Below, in pieces: positions 23,639 to 36,600 of a stretch of 64,000 bases of DNA. How positions within the stretch are numbered: the first letter of the stretch is position 1; the number at the start of each line of letters is the position of its first letter. The notes beneath the pieces are model-generated. The model was not told the DNA's origin and made no database searches. It was given only the letters and a program-made list of their open reading frames with translations. This stretch comes from Bolinopsis microptera (Eukaryota; Ctenophora; Tentaculata; Lobata; Bolinopsidae): the NCBI RefSeq assembly GCF_026151205.1, contig NC_087075.1, positions 14,459,628 to 14,523,627 of the forward strand. Reading direction: 5' to 3'. A program made the translations under genes and the position numbers.

Positions 23639-24040
23639 AAAAAAGGCACCACAGAGTGACTCTTAAATATCATAGACTTGCATGGTAACTTACAGATTGG
23701 ACTACAGACGAGTCTGTACATTTTAACTCCTATAGTTAACTCCTATAGTTAACTCCTATAGTTCAGATTTAGCCATGGCATGACTACTCAAACGTAACAG
23801 TTAAATAAGTGTGACATACCATTATATTCTTATAATTATATCATATGAATTGATTGCACTGCTAATAAATAAAATACTTTGTTTTACTAAGATACTTTGT
23901 TTTACTAGTTAAGATCATGTCATGCTCATCTCAGGTACCTTGGTTAGGAATTGAAAGACAGGAAATAAGATGAGATAAGAAGAAGCGACACGAGAGAGGC
24001 TCACAAGAAGCTACGTCCTAATGGCAGAGAATATTAGACT

Positions 24041-24388
24041 GTATACATATTAAATATGTGTGGATATTTATCAGGAATGCAAATAAAATAATTTAATTCC
24101 CATGAGCATGTTCCAAAATGATATGATATAATGATTTGTGATTGTATGATATGAAATGAAATAAAGCTCGTCTTGACTGTCACGTATCCGCAGAGGAGTT
24201 TTGTTGAGGTGTAGCGGGCACTTTACAGTTGGACTTCAGCAAATCCTTCTTAGTGACTTTCTTCTTCGGGAAACGCCTGTTGTTCGCGAAAAGTTTTATT
24301 TTGGACCTTATAAAAGTGCGCAGCTTTAACTTTACGGATTTTTGTTTTCTGATTGGCTGTGAAGACGCGATTACCTGTAGGCGCACAT
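24041..24388. other. No gene recognised
   Basis: AT-rich spacer. Open frames on both strands here (for example minus 24180-24440) overlap the family D repeat and have no family signature. Confidence 0.35.
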
Positions 24389-24500
24389 TGTCATACGTTG
24401 TACGACCCGCCGCGCACTCGCGCGCGGCTCCCCCTGTCATGTATCATCAGGACGATAAACGATAAAGTGAAACGACCGTGGAGGTCACGACGTGATACAA
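24389..24500 (+). repeat. Dispersed repeat family D, copy 1
   Basis: Runs from GTCATACGTTGTACGACCCG through GGCTCCCCCTGT to CGACCGTGGAGGTCACGACG. A second copy with different internal hairpins is at 56724-56886. Confidence 0.7.
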
Positions 24501-25560
24501 AACGCACATTAAACGGCTCACAATTTTGTTTTATTTTGCATTTTGTTCACTTTTCGCTTTTAAATTCAAAATTAAAGCTTAATTTTTAAAATTTTCATAA
24601 TTATTACAACTTCACACTTTATGCTTCTAAAATTCTTTAATAATTAATAAAAAATTAAATTAATAATATAATAATTCTTCAATAATTAATAATATATATA
24701 TATATAATTAATAATATAATTGTAAGATAACTGATAACAAACCACGCGCGCGCGCGGCGCTTACATCTGCACCTGAGAATCTCTCGGCAATGTGTGGTTG
24801 CTACGGCTTTTACTAATTCGCTCGCCCAAAAATTTCACGTGACTTTGGGTTTTTAAAATTTTTTAAAAACATTTCAGATAGATTTGGACATACTAGTTAC
24901 GCCGCGCACATCTCAGTATTAGTATCTAGAGATTAGCTGAAAATTAGCTTAAAGATGAAATCGAGCGCCTGTTATAATTAGGTTTCCCCGACCGTAACCA
25001 TTCAGACTAGCTGTTTAGTTGTTGCCCCGTCGGAATCGTTAGTCCAGATCAAATTGAGTGCTCATTGCTGTACAATTATAATTATAAACATTTCACTAAT
25101 GATGATGCGATATTCGGTTAACAATACAGCAGTGTAAGTTGTGGCAAAACATGCTATTTTGCAGCCATAATTTTCTCATCATTTCTGCATCTGTCGTGTC
25201 GAAACTGCCAATTTATTTGTTTACAGAATATGTGGGTGAATGAAATTCCCCTGACATGTGGTATGACCGTGACTCTGGTATTCTATTCGATCGGTCGTTG
25301 GTCAAAACATATACACACTAGAATATCATTTCGTGGGAACTTAAAGTTGGAAATTTAACGTTTAAAACTCTTTTTTGATAACTGAACATAACCTTAGATT
25401 TGTACGATGAATACTCAAATTGAACTTTACAACACTCTGTCAAGAAGGCTAAAACTATTCTGTTCCGATTTTACCTATCTGAATTGTTAGGTGGAAAGAA
25501 CAACTCGTCTTTCCCTATTTCACCACATCATTTACAGTGCCTCTAATATCTTGTTACTGC
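24501..25560. other. AT-rich spacer with repeat remnants
   Basis: Contains a (TA)n-rich stretch (24640-24720), a short GC alternation (24745-24762), and a copy of the family B core (TAATTCGCTCGCCCAAAAA) at 24797-24860. No gene seen. Confidence 0.4.
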
Positions 25561-25634
25561 ATGATTTGATGCTTCAGATGCCAGATATAGGTACCTCCAT
25601 GCCTGATACCAGCTAGGATTGTGTAGTCCATTCT

Positions 25635-25938
25635 AAAACATCATTGGCTGCCTATTAGTTACAGAATTCAATATAAGTTATTGCTTCTTGTCTATAAATG
25701 TCTTAATGGTATGGGACCAGATTATTTAAGTGATATGTTTAAATATGCCAATTATAATCATCTTATCTATTTGACTGAACCAAGAGTATATTCACAGTAT
25801 GGAGAAAGATCGTTTCAGAAAGTTGGCCCTAAATTATGGAATGAGCTGCCATTTGAAATTAAGAATTGCATGTCACTGGAATCTTTTAAAGTGTATCTGA
25901 AAACGTTTCTTTTTAAACGTGCTTTTGATATTAATTAA
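25635..25938 (+). pseudogene. C-terminal tail of a CR1/RTE/Jockey-type LINE reverse transcriptase
   Basis: Reads HWLPISYRIQYKLLLLVYKCLNG, then YGERSFQKVGPKLWNELP and ESFKVYLKTFLFKRAF before a stop at 25938. This order (HWLP, K..LLVYKCLNG, RSF..GPKLWN.LP, FK..LKT.LF) is the standard extreme C-terminus of many LINE reverse transcriptases. All catalytic motifs are absent, so the copy is 5' truncated. An (ATT)n tail at 26128-26150 probably marks the 3' end of the element. Confidence 0.8.
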
Positions 25939-26592
25939 TTTACTATTTTTTCAACGTTTCTACTGTTAAGTGCATACCCTTAACCTTGTAATTTAGTGTA
26001 TCAAGTCTTTACAATTTTCTATGGTTTGAAACCTAAATGTGGATTGCTTTTCAGGTTCCTTGTATCCTGACTTGTTTTCGTGGCACACCTGTGCATTTTA
26101 AGTTGTTGTGCCACTATAATCTATAAGTTTAAATTATTATTATTATTATTTATAATATAATATTGGTAACTTAATTGGTGAAGAAATGAGGAAACACGCT
26201 TTGTTTGTTTGGGCCCGGACGGTGCCGGTGGTTCTAATGACCATTTACTAAAATACATAAATACAAAATACAATATAGTATAAATATTATAATCAGAAGT
26301 TTTATAAATCCTATCCGTCCAAGTTAAACTTGAAGGGCGCTACACGCACGACGAAAACTCCCTTTAATGTGAGCTGAAGTAGACTACTAGTAGTAGAGCT
26401 AGTAGCGCTTGAAATTGACAGAACTGAAAACGAAATCTGACAATTGTCGCGAAAACTGACAGTTTTGTGTGCTCAAAGTGTCGAGAAATACTGACAGTGC
26501 AAGACTGGGCACACAAGAGTGAGTTAAAACATCCTCCACACAACAAAAACTTGAATACACTAATAATAATCAATTATTAAAAACACACGAGC
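25939..26592. other. LINE 3' UTR and spacer
   Basis: The first ~210 bp are the presumed 3' UTR of the LINE above. The rest is spacer downstream (minus strand) of the ORF1-type gene. No other feature. Confidence 0.35.
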
Positions 26593-27474
26593 TCATTCTG
26601 CAGTCTTATTAGTCTTATCAGTACTCTTTATAGCACCGTTTCTGATAAAGTGTAGCTTATCAGGCTGCTCAGTTACCAGTCGTTTGATGTCCCTGACGAG
26701 TTCTCTCTGCTTGGCTCTCTGTTCTGGAGATCGATCTGGGCTGATAAAAACAGTTTTAAACTTTTCCGTTGCTCGCAGGTTTCTCGATTTAGCGAGAATC
26801 TGATTAACAATTGTTGCACTTGCCGCAGTCACTTTAACTGGTCTCACAGCCTTGCCAGGTTTGAGCTTTCCGACTCTACTAGCTTCGATTCTGGGTTTCT
26901 CTCCGATTGCTAAAAACACTTCACTGACCACGGTGCTGAGCTCCTCATTGTCCTGCTCCGATAAACCAAAAATCATCAGATTTTTGTTTCGGTCTTCCTC
27001 CTGTACCACAGTTTTCACAGCTTTCTTGATCATTTCAGAACTGACAGGCTTCTGAGATTCTGGACAATTCGCCTGTAATACCGAGCTGAAGGATTGGAAT
27101 TCAGCCTTGACAGACTCTCCGACTGACGATTTAACTGACGTCTGCAACGATTCCAACTGTTCATTTTTGCAGGCTAGTAGTTCTGACTGCAGCTTAATGA
27201 TGGTCTCCTGTGTCTCGAACATCTGACGTTTAACTGAGTTTGAGGCCATCTTGTAGTCCGTGGATACGACACCAGTGAACTCCTCCAAATATCTTAATGC
27301 CTCGTGCAACAAGTTACACGCAGTGTCCTTGTTCATCTTCTTCACGCACGAAGGGGATAGTTGCTTCATTGCTGTGATCTCCATCTCGTACATAGCCTTG
27401 CTGAGAAGTTCAACTGAGTCACCCCTTAACATGTTGATATCCTTTTCACCATACTCGCTGGGCGGGATGGTCAT
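26593..27474 (-). CDS. Intact LINE ORF1-type RNA-binding protein
   Basis: A 293-codon frame without interruption (ATG at 27474; a GTG lies ten codons upstream). The first ~150 residues are predicted helical or coiled-coil and rich in Glu, Lys and Gln. They are followed by an RRM-like core starting EEDRNKNLMIFGLSEQ, then RVGKLKPGKAVRPVKV, and a C-terminal segment VFISPDRSPEQRAKQRELV. This domain order is that of ORF1 proteins of invertebrate L1/CR1-like LINEs, trimerising nucleic-acid chaperones of the retrotransposon RNP. No ORF2 follows downstream (26592-25939), so it is either a truncated LINE with intact ORF1, or a domesticated copy. Its start lies 176 bp from the divergent SIDT start, suggesting a shared promoter region. 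Confidence 0.7.
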   Translation of the reverse strand: MTIPPSEYGEKDINMLRGDSVELLSKAMYEMEITAMKQLSPSCVKKMNKDTACNLLHEALRYLEEFTGVVSTDYKMASNSVKRQMFETQETIIKLQSELLACKNEQLESLQTSVKSSVGESVKAEFQSFSSVLQANCPESQKPVSSEMIKKAVKTVVQEEDRNKNLMIFGLSEQDNEELSTVVSEVFLAIGEKPRIEASRVGKLKPGKAVRPVKVTAASATIVNQILAKSRNLRATEKFKTVFISPDRSPEQRAKQRELVRDIKRLVTEQPDKLHFIRNGAIKSTDKTNKTAE

Positions 27475-27650
27475 GGTCGTGTAACACGGTGATACACAAA
27501 CCACTGTAGCTGCACGTTACAATCAACAGAGATAAGCACTAAGATAAGAGAGTAAGAAAAGAGCAACGTATGCAATTAGTGTAATACTGAACAATTCACA
27601 TTTGACTTATCTTTTAATTGTTACTCCACTAACCAGATCTTAACCCTAGC

Positions 27651-30600
27651 ATGAGAAGGTTGTGTTCGGTTCTAGTGAGCTTGGTGCTAGTATGCTTTGT
27701 GGATCTTACTGACTCAGGTCCAGCAGGTATGTTACTGTGTTACAGTCACATGGGGGGGGGGGGGGGTGTCACGTCCGTCTATGTCCGCTTGTCTCATAGA
27801 ATCCAAAAAGGACAGGACATAGGCGGACATAGACGGACATAGGCGGACATAGGCGGACATAGACGGACATAGGCGGACATAGGCGGACATTAATGGACAC
27901 CTAAATTGCTAAATAAAATGTTCAATTTTTGCTGTTATAGGGGGATCATGTTTTTTGTCCGTTCGGTACCCTATATTTTCAAAACGGACAAAAAATAGAG
28001 CGGACAAAAATGGACAAAAACGGACAAAAATGAAAATAACATTTAGATGCTTCCTCCTCCTACTCTTCCTCCTCCCCCTGGGTCTTCCTGATCTTCCTCA
28101 GTCCTCTTCCTCCTCCCCTCCTCAGTCCTCCTCCTACTCCTCCTCCTCGTCCTCAGTCCTCCTCATCAGTCCTTCTCCTCCCCAGTCCTCCTCGGTCCTC
28201 CTCCTCCTGAGTCCTCCTCCTGGGTCCTCCTCCTGGGTCCTCCTCCTCTTCATCCTCCTCCTCTTCCTCCTCAGTCCTCAGTCCTCCTCAGTCCTCCTCC
28301 TCATCCTTCTCCTCAGTCCTCCATCCTCCTCCTCAGTCCTCCCCCAGTCCCCCTCCTCCTCCTCCTATTCAGTCCTCCTCCTCCTCCTCCTTCTCAGTCC
28401 TCCTCACTCCTCAGTCCTCCTCCTCCTCCTGAGTCCTCCTCCTCCTCCTCCTCCTCTTCCCTCTCAGTCATCCTCCTCAGCCATCCTCCTCAGTCCTCAG
28501 TCCTCCTCCTCTTCCTCCTCGGTCCTCAGTCCTCCTCCTGGGTCCTCCTCCTCATCCTTCTCATCAGTCCTCCTCCTCCCCAGTCCTCTCCCAGTCCCCC
28601 TCCTTCTCCTCCTCCTCCTGGGTCCTCCTCCTCGGTCCTCAGTCCTCCTCCTCTTCCTCCTCGGTCCTCAGTCCTCCTCCTGGGTCCTCCTCCTCATCCT
28701 TCTCATCAGTCCTCCTCCTCCCCAGTCCTCTCCCAGTCCCCCTCCTTCTCCTCCTCCTATTCAGTCCTCCTCCTCCTCCTCCTCCTCAGTTCTCCTCAGT
28801 CCTCCTTCTCATTTCTCCTAAGTCCTCCTCCTGAGTCCTCCTCCTGAGTCCTCCTCCTCTTCCTTCTGAGTCCTCCTCCTGAGTCCTCCTCCTCCTCCCT
28901 CTCAGTCATCCTCCTCAGTCATCCTCCTCAGCCATCCTCCCCAGCCATCCTCCTCAGCCATCCTCCTCAGTACTCCTCAGTCCTCCTCCTCCTCCTGGGT
29001 CATCCTCCTCCTCCTCCTCCTGGGTCCTCCTGGGTCTTCCTGATCCTCCCCAGTCCTCTTCCTCCTCCCCTCCTCAGTCCTCCTCCTACTCCTCCTCCTC
29101 GTCCTCAGTCCTCCTCATCAGTCCTCAACAGTTCTCCTCCTCCCCAGTCCTCCTCCTCCTCCTGGGGCCTTTTCCTGGGTCTTCCTCCTGGGTCCTCCTC
29201 CTCCTGGGTCCTCCTCCTCCTGGGTCCTCCTTCTCCTCCTCAGTCCTTCTCCTCCTCCTCCTCAGTCCTCTTCCTCCTCTTCCTCCTCCTCCTCCCTCTC
29301 AGTCATCCTCCTTCTCAGTCATCGTCAGTCCTCCTCCTCAGTCCTCCTCAGTCCTCCTCCTCCTCCTGGGTCATCCTCCTCCTCCTCCTCCTGGGTCCTC
29401 CTGGGTCTTCCTGATCCTCCCCAGTCCTCTTCCTCCTCCCCTCCTCAGTCCTCCTCCTACTCCTCCTCCTCGTCCTCAGTCCTCCTCATCAGTCCTCAAC
29501 AGTTCTCCTCCTCCCCAGTCCTCCTCCTCCTCCTGGGGCCTTTTCCTGGGTCCTCCTCCTGGGTCCTCCTCCTCCTGGGTCCTCCTCCTCCTGGGTCCTC
29601 CTTCTCCTCCTCAGTCCTTCTCCTCCTCCTCCTCAGTCCTCTTCCTCCTCTTCCTCCTCCTCCTCCCTCTCAGTCATCCTCCTCAGCCATCCTCCTCAGC
29701 CATCCTCCTCAGTCCTCCTCCTTCTCAGTCCTCCTCCTGAGTCCTCCTCCTCCTCAGTCATCCTCCTCAGTTCTCCTCCTCCTCCTCCTAGGTCCTCCTT
29801 CTGGGTCCTCCTCCTCCTGGGTCTTCCTGATCCTTCTCCTCCCTCTCAGTCATCCTCGTCAGTCATCCTCCTCAGTCATCCTCCTCAGCCATCCTCCTCA
29901 GCCATCCTTCTCAGCCATCCTCCTCAGTACTCTTCAGTACTCTTCAGTACTCTTCAGTCCTCAAAAGGTTTGTCCGCTAATGTCCACCAATGTCCGCTAA
30001 TGTCCACCAATGTCCATCCAAGTCCGCCAATGTCCGTCCGAGTCCGCCAATGTCCGTCCGAGTCCGCCAATGTCCATCCAAGTCCGCCAATGTCCGTCCG
30101 TGTCCGCCAATGTCCCAAAAAACACGTCCGTTGTCTCATAGAATCCAAAACGGACAGGACATAGGCGGACATAGACGGACATGACACCCCCCCCCCCCCA
30201 CATGCTTTTAAGGTGAACTAGGTTTTTTGTTGTCCGGTCTGGGCTTTACATTTTCTGTTTGATTTATTTAAAATTGAAATTAAGCAAGATTGCTGAAAAA
30301 TAGGTCCATTACTTATACTATGTAGTTGCTTAGTTGCAGAGCCTTGGAATCGTTCAATTTCTTAAATTGGACCTAAAGTATTAGAATGATAACAAATAAC
30401 TGTTGTATCTCTTGTTTATCCTGTATCTTTTATCATTTACTACAGTGTTATAATAATAAATTCACTGGACAAGTCAGTCAAATAAATTGATTTCCCCAGT
30501 ATTAATATCCCTCATTTCTCAGCTTTTGTCCAATTTCTCACCATTTGCAATTAAGAAAACTCCCAAGTCCCAACTCTTTAATAATGTACTTGAAATGCCA

Positions 30601-33600
30601 TAAATAAACATACATTGCCAAGGACACATGACCCAGTGTAAACTAATCTATTCATGCTTTCGAAATGGTATCATAGTAAGGCCACTGATCAATATCAAGT
30701 TGAATTAAATATGATCTTTTAGTGAACATCTTTTAGTCCGGTCGAAAAGAAAACTGGTCATTTAAACAGAATGTCAAGTTTACGATTATATTCCTACAGG
30801 CAATCCCACAGCTCAGCCTACAACTGAAACTATTCAGAAAAGTAATGCCCAGGCTAAAAACACTGTAACTTCGTCTCTAAAACAGAAAATCAGGTCTCAC
30901 CCCAAGCAGGCTTCTAAACCCAAATCCAGGCCTGATTCTGCTAGATCTAATGTCCGACCTGAACTGAAACTTAAATTTACAGGTTATTAATATTAAATGC
31001 ATGGTCCATCTAGTAATTATTCGGCCTGGCCTCATGGTTTATATTTACAAAGTTTATTGATCGTCTTTAAAGTGTCTCGAAAACCGGATTGAAAGGATTT
31101 AATAACAGATTTAATAACCATAAGTAAGAATATACCTCCACAATACACATGACTAGTAAACTGACTCCTCTGCTCTCTGATTATGAAACCCCCTGGTGGC
31201 TGGGGTTTTAATTGGTTTAGCATCGTTACTGTTATATCCATACCCTGCACAAACACTCGTCTAAATTATACTCTTAATTTATTGATCTATGAATCAAAAT
31301 AGAATTTAAGTTTCTATTTTCACCAAAATTATATAACAACAACTTCCTTCAGACGGCTGTAACCAGACGGACTTTGAGACGTTATGGGCGAAAACACACG
31401 GAACAGTAAAGTGGGCTATCAAAGATAGGGCCGGTGTTCCAGGGGTTGTAAAATGTACCAAGGGGTACATTTTCAATGGCACAGAAGATTTGGTTTATTG
31501 TCCTCCTGGTTCCGAAACGTATGCGCTAGCTGACCCAAAAGGAGCCTGTATTGATGATCCTTTCAGTGAGTTTAATTTAATTCTTAGGATTATTTTTATT
31601 GATTAGAGCGTGCTCTTTAAAGCTTAAGTCTAGTTTACTTGAGCATTTATAATATAATTAAATCGATGTAAAAATGCATACACTGTACGTGTCTCCATTG
31701 TCTACTACGATGTTTTACTAATATCATTTCAGTTGACACGAAAGTGGTACCCTTCCAAGGACTTACCTACAACTTCACTCATATACAAGTGGGGAGTAAG
31801 ACGGTAAATTTCCCTGTGTTATACCCCAATACTTCCTACATCATAACTACCCAGTACACAGCGAGCAAGGTCAGCTTAATTCTCAACTTTTATAAGTATT
31901 TCAGGGGGGAAGCCAAGGCGAATTTTGGCAAATTTTGGTGAATGCCTTAATGGATTTTGGAAATCGCCATAATTAATTGATACATAATTTGCCAAAATTC
32001 ATTGATTTATCCGGCTGTGTGAGCTGTATTTAATTTTTTTGTGCATCTGAAATTAATTAACAATAATCATGATATTTCTTTGTAAGTTATTCGTTTACCC
32101 ACAAAAACAGCTGAGAGATACAGAATATTATTTTTTTGGGATAACATTAGTGCTGTGCTTCAGTGCATAATAGTAGTAACTATTAACTACTAAGCTTGAA
32201 GAGAACCTCTGCGTCTAACCTCACACTCTAGCTTCACCGTCCAACCTCTAGCGTCACCCCGCCCCCTCTAACCTCACCCTTTAGGCTTTATCCTAGAACT
32301 CTCTAACCTCATCCTCTAATCTCACATACCTTCAGACGACCCCTACAATTAGAGTACGAGTAGGACTGGTTGGTAAATCCCACAAACCTGTCCTGGTCAA
32401 CATTCAGCAGAGCACGGAGAGTGTAGGATTTGAACTACCGATGAAAGTTGTCGGCAAGGGATCCAAGGAGCTAGCGTAAGTGTTTTATTGTAACGTTGTC
32501 AGATGTAATTAGGGTCGGTAATTTCTGGAGATAAGACCGTGTGATTATTTCTATAGAGTTATTTTGTTGCAGCAAATAAGGCCCTTATTATAATAAGGGA
32601 GCCGTTGAGTCTCAGGCGCCAATTTCACTTGTTGTTTTTATGTTACGTCATGATATTTAAGTTCCTCTGATTTAAGTTCCTCTGATTTAAGTTCCTCTGA
32701 TTTAACTGTACTCAACCAAAACCTTCTGTTGAGATAACATTATTGGCTGGATCTAAGAACGTCACTGTGGTGTCACTGTAGTGCTAGTTCCTCAATTTCA
32801 TCAATATACCATCACCTGACTATAAGATTGCTGTAACCTAAATACTGGTATACTAGAAGTAGTTATATTTACCAATCCGTTACTAGGTTTATCTAATAGT
32901 ATTGCTTGCTGCCAGTGAACGAGTGCTAAAACTCGATAGTCTAAACTCATGACTTAGTTTAAATAACTCATGACTTAGTTTACCTTAAAATGAAACGGAT
33001 ATCCTGTTTACACAACCCAATGATTGAATGAATGACAGTTAAAGTCACGCTTTTCCTCATCATTTATTTAACAAGCTATTATTATCATAACAAATCTTGT
33101 ATTTGTCAAGGTGTCAAGTGAAACAAATTTTGATGAAATTGACCATCATGAGGTTTATGGTAGTTTCAAAATTTATCATAACTCATAAGTGAACTTAGTA
33201 ACATGGAAAAGTGGTTTATATTATGTTTCCAAAACTATTAGCTGTTATCAACTTAAGATAAATCTACTTCACTTATTCTGTGTTTATAAACACAGAATAA
33301 GCTATTATTATCATAACAAATCTTGTATTTGTCAAGGTGTCAAGTGAAACAAATTTTGATAAAATTGACCATCATGAGGTTTATGGTAGTTTCAAAATTT
33401 ATCATTAGTGAACTTAGTAATGGAAAAGTGGTTTATTTTATGTTTCCAAAACTATTAGCTGTTATCAACTTAAAATAAATCTACTTCACTTATTGTGTGT
33501 TTATGTATTCAAGAACGTTAAAGAAAACAACTTCCAATGCCTTGCTGTTATATGATTGTTATGTAATATGTTTACATAGTTTGATTATTGTCAGATTAAG

Positions 33601-36600
33601 AAGTCCGCTGTCACAAATAATTGTTCAATATAAAGAGTATGTGTAACACCTGACATACCTAACATAACTAGGTTCCGTACAGACTCAACTCTGCACCCAT
33701 GTCAATATGTTCATTATATGCAAGCCTCTTGATTTATACCTAGAACATACCCAACAGCCAACTTATGGATCTTGATGCAGAGGGCCGGTTAACCAAACAG
33801 CTTCCAGCATTGACCAATAAAAACACAAAATCACTTTTACACGTAAAAAGTCACTATTCCTCCCCCATACCTTTAACCGGTTTTATTTATTTGTTCCCAC
33901 TTTGTTCGCACTCAAACTGGTCCGGAGATTAAAGTTGCACTGCTATCGTACAATAAAGTAAAGTGCTAACTTATTATATATAAATAGGCCTCTTTGTGTA
34001 CAACACAGTACTATAAACCATTTATAATCGATCACTCTTAGTCCAAAATGCCCTCCACTGCCAGCTAAACCACGTGTCCTGCCTCCAGCTAGACCACGTG
34101 TCATACCTCCAGCTAAACCACGTGTCATACCTCCAGCTGAACCACGTGTCATACCTCCAGCTAAACCACGTGTCATACCTCCAGCTAAACCACGTGTCAT
34201 ACCTCCAGCTAAACCACGTGTCATACCTCCAGCTAAACCACGTGTCCTGCCTCCAGCTAAACCACGTGTCAGGTAAACCACGTGTCATACCTCCAGCTAA
34301 ACCACGTGTCATACCTCCAGCTAAACCACGTGTCAGCTAAACCACGTGTCCTGCCTCCAGCTAAACCACGTGTCATACCTCCAGCTAAACCACGTGTCAT
34401 ACCTCCAGCTAAACCACGTGTCATACCTCCAGCTAAACCACGTGTCATACCTCCAGCTAAACCACGTGTCAGCTAAACCACGTGTCCTGCCTCCAGCTAA
34501 ACCACGTGTCATACCTCCAGCTAAACCACGTGTCCTGCCTCCAGCTAAACCACGTGTCATACCTCCAGCTAAACCACGTGTCATGTCAGCTAAACCACGT
34601 GTCATACCTCCAGCTAAACCACGTGTCATACCTCCAGCTAAACCACGTGTCATGTCAGCTAAACCACGTGTCATACCTCCAGCTAAACCACGTGTCATTG
34701 GTCAGCTAAACCACGTGTCATACCTCCAGCTAAACCACGTGTCATTGGTCAGCTAAACCACGTGTCATACCTCCTATAAGGTGGTTGGTTGAGAGGTGTG
34801 CAGGTTCATCCAGGGTGGTGTTGTTTTCACTGTCATGGTAGAACTTCAGAACTTGGATCAGTTTGATATGGTGTACTCGGTTAATGTATTTAGTTCTGTG
34901 CTGGTTTCAGTTTACAAAATATACAAAGAATATAGATCTCAAAATGGCAAGTAGTTAAGATAACTTTGCAGTTGGCAAGCATGAATATTCTCGCATATTC
35001 TTTTGTTTGCATTCTCCATTGTCATGTACCCCAATACGGTGACTTACTTGTTAATAATGATATGCAATACTGGTAATGAGACTGCATGTTATAACAATCC
35101 ACAGAACTAGGGCACAGCATAATAATTAGGGCACAGCATAATAATTAGGGCACAGCATAATAATTAGGGCACAGCATAATAACTAGGGCACAGGATAATA
35201 ACTAGGGCACAGGATAATAATTAGGGCACAGCATAATAACTAGGGCACAGCATAATAACTAGGGCACAGGATAATAATTAGGGCACAGCATAATAATTAG
35301 GGCACAGCATAATAACTAGGGCACAGGATAATAATTAGGGCACAGCATAATAACTAGGGCACAGCATAATAACTAGGGCACAGGATAATAATTAGGGCAC
35401 AGCATAATAATTAGGGCACAGCATAATAACTAGGGCACAGGATAATAACTAGGGCACAGGATAATAATTAGGGCACAGCATAATAACTAGGGCACAGCAT
35501 AATAACTAGGGCACAGCATATTAACTAGGGCACAGCATAATAACTAGGGCACAGCATAATAACTAGGGCACAGCATAAGAAATCTTGGGAATTAACAGAC
35601 GCTTTTGCCTTTCGTTTAAGAAGCAGTTAAACATTGAGATAATCTTCCTCTTAAAGCTGCTAAAATATTTGGAAAATACTTTGTTAGTTACCCCTAAAAG
35701 TTGATATAAAAAGAACTGCAAAATGTATCGCTTTAACTTCATAGCATAAGTCATGATGGTTGCTAACTGTAAGGTATTCCCCATAGAACATTAACGTGAG
35801 TAGCTACTTTCTTTGTGGTAATGTGCTAGAATGTCACAAAGCAGTTCCCGCTGTACTATAAATAGTCAACATACCTCAGATTTTCAAACCAAACTTTGAG
35901 ACCCCCTCGTCCGGAGAATCACATGAGAACTTGTGACATGATAATAAAGTGTTAAAGGATACACATCACACACGCAGAAAGTGTTATAGGATACACATAA
36001 CACACGCAGAAAGCAGTCCCTTAGATAAGACGATATTCGTTCTGGATTATTCTAGAACAATACAGGACAAATGAGTAAGACAGGTGTCTAGTTTTGGAAG
36101 ATTTGTTATTGGTTAGGGTGTGTCAACTTACCAGAATACTGTTATGTGATAGGTTTGTGTGCCTGGAGCCTTTCAGTCGATGGTATGAACAGGTGTTGTG
36201 CATATTAAGTATAATGTATTTAGTCTGAGTCACGTATGTGTGGAACTTACTTCAAAAGTTTAAAATGTTATACTTTAACTTGCGACCGCTAGTGGAAATG
36301 TGTCTTATTGACAGTATTTAGCCCAAATAATGACACAAACTGAAATTTCTACATTAAAGATCGAAATTAAAGTGTCTCCATGTGTGTAAAATGTACGAGT
36401 ATGAAAATCTGTGTCAAGGTAATTCAATAAGTTACGTCATATTTTATGTAACCGAGTTCTATCGTTTCTCCTTATCTAACTTAACCAAACCCTGAAGTCT
36501 CCTGTACAAAACTAAGAGTCTGTTCTGATAAGGGGTGTGAACATGTACTCATTATACATCAGGCTCAGCAATACAAGAGCTGAACTTTTCGCTTCTCGAC

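Larger units (their letters stand above)
22685..24040 (+). repeat. Dispersed repeat family C, copy 2 (split)
   Basis: Matches 8536-8850, interrupted by the LINE insertion 22752-23638. The right part also has a small local triplication of TAACTCCTATAGT (23727-23763) and about 130 bp of extra sequence near 23800-23920. Confidence 0.65.

Noticed and set aside
28000-28821. 288-codon Ser/Pro/Leu-rich frame
   Set aside because: A by-product of the pyrimidine repeat in SIDT intron 1.
34022-34756. Overlapping frames on both strands through the 24-bp array
   Set aside because: The unit length is a multiple of three and has no stops; not genes.
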